From: an uncultured Peptococcaceae bacterium
GTDB taxonomy: Bacteria > Bacillota > Peptococcia > Peptococcales > Peptococcaceae
Assembly (NCBI GenBank): GCA_958451915.1
Contig: CAUDRX010000022.1
Location: forward strand, 1-18,948
Length of the DNA: 18,948 nt
Direction: 5' to 3'
Shown here: positions 7,780 through 13,708 of the stretch, in pieces
Numbering within the stretch: the first letter of the stretch is position 1
How the letters are laid out: every line of letters begins with the position of its first letter
Program-made: the position numbers and the translations under genes
The notes under the pieces: generated by a model
Told to the model about the DNA's origin: nothing
Seen by the model: only the letters and a program-made list of their open reading frames with translations
Database searches by the model: none

Positions 7780-8273
7780 GCCTCTTCCTCCTCTCGCCAG
7801 CCCTTGCAGACGTCCACCCAGCCGGCGGTGCGGGACGCCTCGGCCAGTTCATCCGGCGTGAGCGTGACCATGCTGGCCGGGCTGCCGCAGGCTGGATAGA
7901 TCACATCAAAACGCTGCATCGACACATCGAGGTACACCGGCACCCCGTCAGGCAGCGCAAAAGGGCAGACACCGCCGATCGGATGGCTGGTCAGCGCCAG
8001 CACGTCGTCGCCCTTGAGCATGCTTGCCTTAAAGCCAAACTGACGCTTGAACATGCCGCTGTTGATCTTGCCATCGCCGGCAGTGACGACGATCAGAGCG
8101 CCGCCTTCCGGCGTCTTGAAGCTCATGCTCTTGGCGATCTGCGCCTCTTCACAGCCGATACGGGCCGCTGCCAGCGGCACCGTTGCAGTGGTGCCAGGCT
8201 CGAATTCCTGCACACGCGCAGCAAAACCAAACTGCTCCAGATATTCTTTACAACGCTGGGTATTTTCGTTCAT
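7776..8273 (-). CDS. YbaK/EbsC-family aminoacyl-tRNA-editing-like protein
   Basis: A 165-residue protein of the same editing-domain superfamily as the YbaK two genes downstream, but a distinct subgroup. It keeps the conserved lysine region 'AQIAKSMSFK', the 'KINSGMFKRQFG' helix, and the 'HPIGGVCPFALPDGVPVYLD' core loop typical of stand-alone YbaK/EbsC proteins, which deacylate mischarged tRNAs; the amino acid it removes is not evident. The start overlaps the birA stop by ATGA, with AAGGAGG upstream inside birA, and its own stop overlaps the patatin start by ATGA, so the three are almost certainly translated as a coupled set. Confidence 0.85.
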   Translation of the reverse strand: MNENTQRCKEYLEQFGFAARVQEFEPGTTATVPLAAARIGCEEAQIAKSMSFKTPEGGALIVVTAGDGKINSGMFKRQFGFKASMLKGDDVLALTSHPIGGVCPFALPDGVPVYLDVSMQRFDVIYPACGSPASMVTLTPDELAEASRTAGWVDVCKGWREEEEA

Positions 8274-9262
8274 CGTACATCCTCCTTTGTCTCAAAACGC
8301 AGGCTCATCTCACCTGACGCCACGGTCTTCAGCTGACCGTCATCGGTCTCCACGACCAGGGCGCCGTCTTCGGTGAGGTCACGCACCACGACTTCTTCGC
8401 GGATCCTGCCGCGGACCAGTGTGACACGACGGTCAAAAGCCATGAAATGGCTGCGGTAACTCGCAAGGTAGCGGCGCGCCAAAAGATCCTCCGCATAAGC
8501 ACGGAAGCGCATCAGGATCTCAGCCGCCAGGCGGTTGCGCACCTCCCTGTCAAGGGGGGCTTCAAAAATGCTCGCAGCGATCTCCGACAGCTCTTGCGGA
8601 AACCCGCCGGGCGGCGGCGACACATTGACGCCGATGCCCACGACCGCATAACGCAGGGTCTGCTCCTCCACGCCCACCGAAGCCTCGGTGAGGATGCCGC
8701 AGACTTTGCGCCGCCCGACGAAGAGATCGTTGACCCATTTGATCTGCGTCTCCACACCGCAGACGGCTTCGATACTCTCAGCCACCGCTGCCGCGGCAGC
8801 GATCGTCAGCATATTGGCATGCAGCACATCGCACTGCGGCCGCACGACCACGCTCATATAGATACCACCCGCCTGCGGCGAATAGAACGACTTGCCCATG
8901 CGGCCGCGGCCAGCCGTCTGCCGGCCAGCGAGCACCACCGTCCATTCCGGTGCCTCCGCTTCCGCCAGGGCACGGGCACGATTGTTGGTCGAATCGATCG
9001 TCTCATGGTATTCCAGCGAGAACACCCCCGCCGGCGCCAGAAACGTTGCCACGCCCTCAGCGCTGAAGGGATCTGCCGCGCCCACCAACTGATAGCCGTG
9101 ATTGGTGCGGGCCTGGATGTCATAGCCCTCACTGCGCAGCTTATCGATCGCCTTCCAGACAGCATGCCGCGAGACCCCAAGCTGGTCGGCCAGGGCCTGG
9201 CCCGAGATCGTCCCGCCTGCAGCAGCACGCAGTGTGCGCAGCACTTCTTCTCTGACGCCCAT
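8270..9262 (-). CDS. birA: Biotin operon repressor / biotin-[acetyl-CoA-carboxylase] ligase BirA
   Basis: A 330-residue bifunctional BirA. Residues 1-60 form a winged helix-turn-helix (ISGQALADQLGVSRHAVWKAIDKLR). The catalytic domain has the biotinyl-5'-AMP loop GRGRMGK at 118-124 (usually GRGRRGR), KWVNDL at 175-180 and 'GIGVNV' at 209-214, followed by an SH3-like C-terminal domain. It attaches biotin to carboxylases or decarboxylases and, with the DNA-binding domain, can repress biotin genes; no biotin synthesis or transport gene is in this window. AAAGGAGG lies about 7 bases before ATG. It is the first gene of the birA-to-SDR operon and lies just after the rplT terminator; I see no clear promoter between, so it may depend on read-through or a promoter inside rplT. 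Confidence 0.93.
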   Translation of the reverse strand: MGVREEVLRTLRAAAGGTISGQALADQLGVSRHAVWKAIDKLRSEGYDIQARTNHGYQLVGAADPFSAEGVATFLAPAGVFSLEYHETIDSTNNRARALAEAEAPEWTVVLAGRQTAGRGRMGKSFYSPQAGGIYMSVVVRPQCDVLHANMLTIAAAAAVAESIEAVCGVETQIKWVNDLFVGRRKVCGILTEASVGVEEQTLRYAVVGIGVNVSPPPGGFPQELSEIAASIFEAPLDREVRNRLAAEILMRFRAYAEDLLARRYLASYRSHFMAFDRRVTLVRGRIREEVVVRDLTEDGALVVETDDGQLKTVASGEMSLRFETKEDVR

Positions 9263-9288
9263 GGTGCGCCTCCTTTCCCTGCAAATGC

Positions 9289-9317
9289 AAAAAAAGGCCT
9301 TCTATACAGAAGACCTT
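9289..9317 (-). terminator. Terminator of the infC-rpmI-rplT operon
   Basis: On the minus strand AAGGTCTTC-TGTATA-GAAGGCCTT forms a 9-base-pair stem with one G-U pair, followed by a run of T. It sits 8 bases after the rplT stop and about 26 bases before birA, so birA expression probably relies partly on read-through. Confidence 0.8.
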
Positions 9318-9324
9318 GGATAAT

Positions 9325-9678
9325 TTACGCGTTTTCCTTTGCGATCTTGCAAAGATCTGCGAATGCAGCAGCGTCATTGGTAGCGAGTTCGGACAGCATC
9401 TTTCTGTTGATGTCGATGCCAGCGACCTTGAGGCCGTGGATCAGGGTGCTGTAGCTGAGGCCGTTCTGACGTGCACCAGCATTGATACGAGCGATCCAGA
9501 GCTTGCGGAAATCACGCTTGCGCAGTCTTCTGTGTTCGTATGCATACTGACCGGACTTCATCACTGCCTGATGGGCAACGCGGAAGACCTTGGAACGGTC
9601 GCCGTAGTAACCCTTTGCCTGCTTCAGAACTCTTTTATGTCTTTTATGGGTGTTGACACCACGTTTAACTCTTGCCAT
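9325..9678 (-). CDS. rplT: 50S ribosomal protein L20
   Basis: A 117-residue, strongly basic protein with the unmistakable L20 sequence ([48 protein letters not shown]). It binds 23S rRNA early in 50S assembly and in many bacteria represses its own operon by binding the infC leader. A GGAGG site lies about 8 bases upstream; 20 bases separate it from rpmI. Normal family length. Confidence 0.98.
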   Translation of the reverse strand: MARVKRGVNTHKRHKRVLKQAKGYYGDRSKVFRVAHQAVMKSGQYAYEHRRLRKRDFRKLWIARINAGARQNGLSYSTLIHGLKVAGIDINRKMLSELATNDAAAFADLCKIAKENA

Positions 9679-9698
9679 TTATTGTACCTCCGATATCC

Positions 9699-9887
9699 TT
9701 AGATCATTTTGTTGAGACGCTTGGAATCGCCCTTAGCCATAATCGCGCTCTTGCGCAGGTTACGTTTACGCTTAGGGGATTTCTTTTCGAGAATGTGGCT
9801 GGTGTAGCCGTGGTTTCTCTTGATTTTACCGGTACCGGTCTTGGAAAAACGCTTTGCAGCGCCTCTGTGGGTTTTCATCTTAGGCAT
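9699..9887 (-). CDS. rpmI: 50S ribosomal protein L35
   Basis: A 62-residue basic protein with the canonical L35 start [20 protein letters not shown] and the [16 protein letters not shown] core. It is slightly shorter than the usual 64-66 residues but complete. GAGGAG lies about 8 bases before the start; it lies between infC and rplT in the standard gene order. Confidence 0.97.
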   Translation of the reverse strand: MPKMKTHRGAAKRFSKTGTGKIKRNHGYTSHILEKKSPKRKRNLRKSAIMAKGDSKRLNKMI

Positions 9888-9916
9888 GGGACATGCTCCT
9901 CTCTACTGTTTGGTGA

Positions 9917-10444
9917 TTATTTTTCTTTATCTTTTTCGCGCAAAGGCACGAGCATCATGGTCATATTGCGGCCTTCGACCTTCGCAGCCTTTTCGACTTT
10001 AGCGACATCTGCCACTTCCTGTGCCACGCGGTCGCAGAGCTCCTTGCCTGCTTCCGGACGGGTCACTTCACGGCCACGGAACATGATCGTGACCTTGACC
10101 TTGTCGCCGGCAGCCAGGAACTTGGCGGCGTTGCGCACTTTGGTGTTGAAATCGTGGTCTTCGATGTTTGGTCTGAGCTTGACCTCTTTGATCGTGATGA
10201 CCTTCTGATTCTTACGCGTCTCGCGTTCTTTTTTGTTCTGTTCGTAGCGATATTTGCCATAATCCATGATGCGGCAGACTGGTGGCTTGGCGCCTGGAGA
10301 GACTTCGACGAGGTCGAGGCCCTTTTCGTCAGCCATCTTCATAGCATCGCGCGGGTTCATGACACCGACCTGATTCCCCTGCTCGTCGATCAGACGGATC
10401 TCACGGCAGCGGATCTGTTCGTTGATACGCAATTCTTTGCTGAT
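9917..10444 (-). CDS. infC: Translation initiation factor IF-3 (probable AUC start)
   Basis: A 175-residue IF-3: N-terminal domain with 'RINEQIRCREIRLIDEQGNQVGVM', then 'KGLDLVEVSPGAKPPVCRIMDYGKYRYEQ', a lysine-rich linker, and the C-terminal domain 'IKEVKLRPNIEDHDFNTKVRNAAKFL'. IF-3 binds the 30S subunit and checks the start codon. I place the start at the ATC codon (10444-10442) because an ideal GGAGG (10457-10453) lies 8 bases upstream and the protein then begins at ISKELRIN as in related IF-3 proteins. The ATG at 10459 is part of that ribosome binding site and lacks its own; a GTG at 10453 also overlaps it. infC genes commonly use AUU/AUC starts for autoregulation. Upstream residues in the same frame come from the leader and are rejected. 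Confidence 0.93.
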   Translation of the reverse strand: MSKELRINEQIRCREIRLIDEQGNQVGVMNPRDAMKMADEKGLDLVEVSPGAKPPVCRIMDYGKYRYEQNKKERETRKNQKVITIKEVKLRPNIEDHDFNTKVRNAAKFLAAGDKVKVTIMFRGREVTRPEAGKELCDRVAQEVADVAKVEKAAKVEGRNMTMMLVPLREKDKEK

Positions 10445-10452
10445 GGTTCTCA

Positions 10453-10457
10453 CCTCC
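10453..10457 (-). promoter_or_regulatory. Ribosome binding site that sets the infC AUC start
   Basis: GGAGG with an 8-base spacer to ATC at 10444. It excludes the overlapping ATG at 10459 as the start and makes a rare codon the best-supported initiator. Confidence 0.75.
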
Positions 10458-10472
10458 ATGATTTTTTCCAAC

Positions 10473-10498
10473 AAAAAAACGGGCGATCCCCACCCGTT
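10473..10498 (-). terminator. Attenuator hairpin in the infC leader
   Basis: On the minus strand AACGGG-N9-CCCGTT (extendable by one U-G pair) is followed by a run of seven T about 30 bases before infC. The 'GGGTGGGGATCGCCCG' type sequence is typical of infC leaders with L20-dependent premature termination. Confidence 0.7.
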
Positions 10499-10609
10499 GA
10501 CAGTCAAAATAAACAGCCGCACTGCGGCCAGTTTCTTATGTCTGCGACCCACAACCACATCCGGCGGAGGGTGAGAAACGGATGGTTTCTGCTTTTTGCA
10601 TCGTTTGTT

Positions 10610-10638
10610 ATCATAGCACAGCACGCCGCTGCTGTCAA
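10610..10638 (-). promoter_or_regulatory. Near-consensus sigma-A promoter of infC-rpmI-rplT
   Basis: Minus strand TTGACA (10638-10633), 17-base spacer, TATGAT (10615-10610): perfect -35 box and five of six at -10. It starts just after the terminator of the upstream TauE-like gene, so the ribosomal operon is an independent unit. Expected start of transcription is near 10603. Confidence 0.85.
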
Positions 10639-10648
10639 GGCACCGGCG

Positions 10649-10686
10649 AAAAAAAGATCCCGGCTGCGCGAAAACAGCCGGGATCT
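10649..10686 (-). terminator. Terminator after the TauE/SafE-like gene
   Basis: A perfect 12-base-pair stem AGATCCCGGCTG/CAGCCGGGATCT with an 8-base loop; on the minus strand it is followed by seven T. It ends the ferredoxin/flavoprotein/TauE unit before the infC promoter. Confidence 0.85.
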
Positions 10687-10690
10687 GCCC

Positions 10691-11440
10691 TCAGATCAGA
10701 AAGAGTCCCTTGACGGCCTGCCAGAGCAGCGTTGCCGCCGAGACGAGCAGCACGATGTTGACAACTTTCTGGAAGACGCTGGTATCCATGCGCTGCCCGA
10801 TCTTCGCGCTCAGGTTCAGCGCGATGGCCACCGCCACAAAGCCGACGATGATATAGGGGATGCCAGCCGCTGTGTAGGCGCCTGCGGCAGCGTAAGCCAG
10901 GCAGGGAAGGGTCATGACGATGCTGCCTGCGCCGAACTGCATGAGCCGGAAAGTCTGCTTGTCCCGGTAGCGGTTGCGGCAGTAGACGACCATGAGCGGG
11001 CCGCCGCAGCCAAAGGCACCGATCAGAAGGCCGGAGAGAAAGAGCAGCAGCTTGTGCCATGGACGTTCCTTGAAAGTCTGGTCCTTTCTGCCGCGGGCGT
11101 CATCGATCATGCCTTTGACGGCAGTGACAGCAACAAAGCACCCGAGCAGCCCCTTCATCAGGAGTTCCGGCAGCACGTTCAGGGCTAAAAAGCCAATGGG
11201 CATGCCGATGAGCATCCAGGCAACGATGTGCCAGACTTCCCGCCAGTGGATCTCATGGCGTGCCGCAAGCGCCTGGATGACGATCTGCACCGCGACGATG
11301 AGCATGAGCACCGCCACCGCTGTCTTTAAAGGCAGGAACATGCTGAGCACCGGCAGCGCCAGCACGTTGGCCGCAAAACCTATGACGCCTGCCAGGGTCA
11401 TGGCGATGAGCATGACAAAACCATAAAGGACCAATTCCAT
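10691..11440 (-). CDS. TauE/SafE-type membrane permease
   Basis: A 249-residue protein with about seven to eight hydrophobic helices and an internal repeat of the family's glycine-rich helix starts (GVIGFAANVLALPVL near the N-terminus and SGLLIGAFGCGGPLMVVY near the middle), which identifies the TauE/SafE (DUF81) permeases. Members move sulfite, sulfoacetate, sulfonates or other small organic anions. The site GAGAGG is about 9 bases before ATG. It is encoded 77 bases after the AprA-like flavoprotein on the same strand, with a weak hairpin between. The position makes an exporter or importer for that enzyme's substrate or product plausible, which is inference. Confidence 0.82.
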   Translation of the reverse strand: MELVLYGFVMLIAMTLAGVIGFAANVLALPVLSMFLPLKTAVAVLMLIVAVQIVIQALAARHEIHWREVWHIVAWMLIGMPIGFLALNVLPELLMKGLLGCFVAVTAVKGMIDDARGRKDQTFKERPWHKLLLFLSGLLIGAFGCGGPLMVVYCRNRYRDKQTFRLMQFGAGSIVMTLPCLAYAAAGAYTAAGIPYIIVGFVAVAIALNLSAKIGQRMDTSVFQKVVNIVLLVSAATLLWQAVKGLFLI

Positions 11441-11469
11441 GCGTGTTCAACCTCTCTTTTTTCAAATAC

Positions 11470-11499
11470 GAAAGACCAGAAGGCGCCCGCCCTCTGGTC
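11470..11499 (-). terminator. Possible weak terminator between the flavoprotein and TauE-like genes
   Basis: GACCAGA-N12-TCTGGTC hairpin (11474-11499), on the minus strand followed only by TTTCGTATTTG. The short T-run suggests partial termination, which would lower expression of the TauE-like gene relative to the enzyme. Confidence 0.35.
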
Positions 11500-11517
11500 G
11501 TTCATACGGTCTTGGGA

Positions 11518-13191
11518 TCAGTAATTGTCTCTCATCTCAGTGACAGGCTGGCCGTCTTCCTGTCGGATGGTGACGATCTTGCCATTGAGCAGTGGGTTCG
11601 TGAAAGTATAGTCGGCGCGCTGATGCATGCCGCGGCTTTCCTTACGTTCCAGCGCGGAGAGCACGATGAGCTTGCTGAGGCAGAGGATGTCAAATGCCTC
11701 CAGGGCACGCATGAGCTCGTGGGCATTGCTGCACTTGACGCTTTTCCTTGCTGCTTCTTCGAGCTGTTCAAGGTAGGTCAGGCCTGCCTTCATCATGCTC
11801 TCGGAGCGCACATAGGTGATGCCGGCATAATCGTCGAGGATCTGTTGGGAAGCGGTGTTGAGCTCTTTCCAGGTCGCCCCTTCTTCGCGTTCCATGAGGT
11901 CGCTGTAGAAAGCGATGGCTTCTTTGACGACGGGATGTTCGCTGATATCGGCAAAGCCTTCAACGCCCTTCACATAATCAGCAGCATTTTCACCAGCGAT
12001 ACGGCCGGTGACAGCAGCGCCGCCAATGCCGCCGTTGATGTTGCCGGCTTCATCGCCTGCGCAGTAGAGGCCAGGCACGTTGGTCGCATGGTGGATGTCG
12101 ACTTCCAGGCCTTTGCCCTGGAGGTTTGGTTTATACTTGGTAAACTCGACCATGTCCTCTCCGAGGTCAATGCCCTGCTTGTCCATGGCATCGAGCAGAG
12201 AGGTGTCCCCTTCGCACTTGAAGCCCCAGCGCATGTATTCCATGTCTTCCGGCGCGGTCTCGGTGCAGTCCATGAAGACAGGGCCGGTGCCATTGGCGCG
12301 TTTTTCGACGAAGCAGGCCTGCCAGATGTCGGCGGTGATGTCGCCGAGTTCTTTCGTTGGTTTGGTGACGAATGGACCGACTGGTTTGCCGCTGCGGTCT
12401 TTGAGCACGCCGATCCAGGTCGCCTTGCCGCAGCGTTCGAACTGCTTAGGGCCGGCATGGGTCCAGCCTGTCTCGATGTTGCAGAGAGAAGCCCCGACTT
12501 TGTAACCGGCGGCACGGCCGGTGCCAACACCTGCAGGGCAGTTGCAGAGGTTGAACATCCAGCCTGGGGTCACCGATGGATAGAGGCGCATGCCGATACC
12601 GGTGGCGGTGACGATGGATTTCGCCTGATAGAGCTTCACAGCTGGCTGTTCTTTGGAAACATCGATGGCGATGGCGCCAATGATCTTACCAGCGTCATCG
12701 GTGAGAAATTCAGTGATCGGGGAGTGGTTGTCGATCTCTACGCCGCGTTTCCTGGCTTCTTTGGTGAGGATCGGCTTCTGCTGGGTGCCGTCATACTTCA
12801 GCCAGATACGGATATGGCCCGGCATGGCATGGCCGTTGAATTCCCATTCGCCATGAGGACGCATATTGACGCCCCATTTTTCCCAATCCTGTACCACTTC
12901 GAAGCTGCGTGCCGCCATCTGCGTCTGCAGCGTGCGGTCGCAGCGGTCACCGACGAGACTGAGGGCGACTTCATCCACATAATCCTCCAGTTCCCCGTGG
13001 ATCTCTGGGATATAGCAGAGGAAGTGGTCATTACCGGTAGCAGCCGAACCACTGCGGCGGCTGTCCGCTTTTTCTGCCACGACAACCTTGCAGCCTTTGT
13101 CAGCTGCAGCGATGGCAGCCATGAGACCGGCCACACCGCCACCGACGATAAGGACATCACACTGTTTGATTTCTTTCTTTACTTCGATCAT
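11518..13191 (-). CDS. AprA-like FAD-dependent oxidoreductase (fumarate reductase/APS reductase alpha superfamily)
   Basis: A 557-residue soluble flavoprotein with no signal peptide. The FAD ADP-binding GGGVAG is at 17-22 with acidic Glu40 ending the second strand; RRSGSAATGNDH at 45-56 and 'DGTQQKPILTKEARK' at 134-148 recall the APS-reductase alpha subunit (AprA) more than succinate dehydrogenase; the C-terminal FAD contact 'GLYCAGDEAGNINGGIGG' is at 374-391. A helical tail (about 410-557) closes the protein. The length is shorter than typical AprA. The ferredoxin encoded 13 bases upstream is the likely electron partner, as in AprBA. Possible reactions: reduction of an enoate or sulfur compound, or APS/sulfite chemistry; I cannot choose. 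AAGGAGG is 9 bases before ATG. Confidence 0.8.
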   Translation of the reverse strand: MIEVKKEIKQCDVLIVGGGVAGLMAAIAAADKGCKVVVAEKADSRRSGSAATGNDHFLCYIPEIHGELEDYVDEVALSLVGDRCDRTLQTQMAARSFEVVQDWEKWGVNMRPHGEWEFNGHAMPGHIRIWLKYDGTQQKPILTKEARKRGVEIDNHSPITEFLTDDAGKIIGAIAIDVSKEQPAVKLYQAKSIVTATGIGMRLYPSVTPGWMFNLCNCPAGVGTGRAAGYKVGASLCNIETGWTHAGPKQFERCGKATWIGVLKDRSGKPVGPFVTKPTKELGDITADIWQACFVEKRANGTGPVFMDCTETAPEDMEYMRWGFKCEGDTSLLDAMDKQGIDLGEDMVEFTKYKPNLQGKGLEVDIHHATNVPGLYCAGDEAGNINGGIGGAAVTGRIAGENAADYVKGVEGFADISEHPVVKEAIAFYSDLMEREEGATWKELNTASQQILDDYAGITYVRSESMMKAGLTYLEQLEEAARKSVKCSNAHELMRALEAFDILCLSKLIVLSALERKESRGMHQRADYTFTNPLLNGKIVTIRQEDGQPVTEMRDNY

Positions 13192-13204
13192 GACCCGTTC
13201 CTCC

Positions 13205-13432
13205 TTACGCTTCGTGGGCTTTCGTGTGCAAGAGCATCATTGGCAGCGGATAACGCAGCTCGATGGCACCGACTGGGCAGTCGATCGCGCAGGCACGGCA
13301 GTGCCAGCATTCTTCCGGATAGCGGACCTGTGGCTTTTCACCGGGCACGACGGGCCCAAAAACATCCATCCCGCAGATCTGGGCGCATGTGTTGCAACCA
13401 ATGCATTTCTTTTTGTCAATTACTGGAGGCAT
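13205..13432 (-). CDS. Small 2[4Fe-4S] ferredoxin, partner of the AprA-like flavoprotein
   Basis: A 75-residue ferredoxin with two complete clusters: Cys10, 13, 16, 20 (CIGCNTCAQIC) and Cys42, 45, 48, 52 (CWHCRACAIDCP). The Trp in the second motif and the loop between clusters resemble the N-terminal half of AprB, but the long C-terminal extension of true AprB (about 150 residues) is missing. The start at 13432 gives MPPVIDKKKC; GGGTGGAG lies just upstream, though close. An in-frame start at 13492 would add 20 atypical residues. The gene is the first of the operon and its stop overlaps the flavoprotein's ribosome binding site region. Confidence 0.88.
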   Translation of the reverse strand: MPPVIDKKKCIGCNTCAQICGMDVFGPVVPGEKPQVRYPEECWHCRACAIDCPVGAIELRYPLPMMLLHTKAHEA

Positions 13433-13507
13433 AATCTCCACCCTTTCCTCTGATCTTGATTTTTGATTGTTTATCCTATAGTTTGATGCCAAACGATTCT
13501 GCCTTTT

Positions 13508-13535
13508 ATTTTACCCATAAAGATTCCTTTGTCAA
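13508..13535 (-). promoter_or_regulatory. Promoter of the ferredoxin/AprA-like operon
   Basis: Minus strand TTGACA (13535-13530), 16-base spacer, TAAAAT (13513-13508). Perfect -35 and five of six at -10, with a leader of roughly 70 bases. The shared dyad at 13581-13598 lies about 46 bases upstream of its -35 box. Confidence 0.7.
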
Positions 13536-13580
13536 GAGGTTTGTGCAAAAAATATTTTCCGCTCTTGCCGCACGCGCCGT

Positions 13581-13598
13581 CATAACAAAATCCTTATG
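13581..13598. promoter_or_regulatory. CATAA-N8-TTATG operator candidate, copy 1
   Basis: An inverted repeat CATAACAAAATCCTTATG between the divergent ferredoxin operon and the first OYE-type gene. Its right arm overlaps a weak -35 (TATGGT, 13595-13600), and TATTAT at 13618-13623 is the -10 with 17-base spacing. A second copy, identical at 15 of 18 bases, has exactly the same distance to its -10 before the paralogous gene. The geometry fits an activator that helps a poor -35 box. Confidence 0.55.
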
Positions 13599-13659
13599 GT
13601 CTACTTATCGTGATCCATATTATGCAGATCATTGCCCCCGGATATATCCTAAATAGAAA

Positions 13660-13681
13660 GAGCCGGTCCCATGGCTGGCTC
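13660..13681 (+). repeat. Hairpin in the leader of the first OYE-type gene
   Basis: GAGCCGG-N8-CTGGCTC, seven pairs with one G-U, 28 bases before the start codon and with no T-run, so not a terminator. It ends about 10 bases before the ribosome binding site and may protect the mRNA 5' end. Confidence 0.35.
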
Positions 13682-13708
13682 AGATAACCAGAAAGGAAGG
13701 TTTGATCT

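Larger units (their letters stand above)
10445..10603 (-). ncRNA. infC operon leader (L20-leader-like)
   Basis: About 160 bases of leader lie between the infC promoter and its start. From 5' to 3' on the minus strand it has a hairpin AGAAAC-N5-GTTTCT (10590-10574), a G/U-rich single-stranded section, a very stable GCCGC-ACT-GCGGC hairpin (10528-10516, extendable with AAAC/GTTT), and a terminator-like hairpin before the T-run. This arrangement resembles the L20 leader class that in Bacillota turns down infC-rpmI-rplT when free L20 is in excess. Similarity to that class is by architecture; no covariance search was possible. Confidence 0.6.

Noticed and set aside
11443..13434. 663-codon open frame on the plus strand opposite the AprA-like and ferredoxin genes
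   Set aside because: It is a shadow of GC-rich coding sequence: no recognisable domain, no good ribosome binding site, and the opposite strand has clear FAD and Fe-S motifs.
13456..13656. 66-codon plus-strand frame in the ferredoxin/OYE intergenic region
   Set aside because: Overlaps the ferredoxin promoter and shared dyad, lacks a ribosome binding site and shows no motif.
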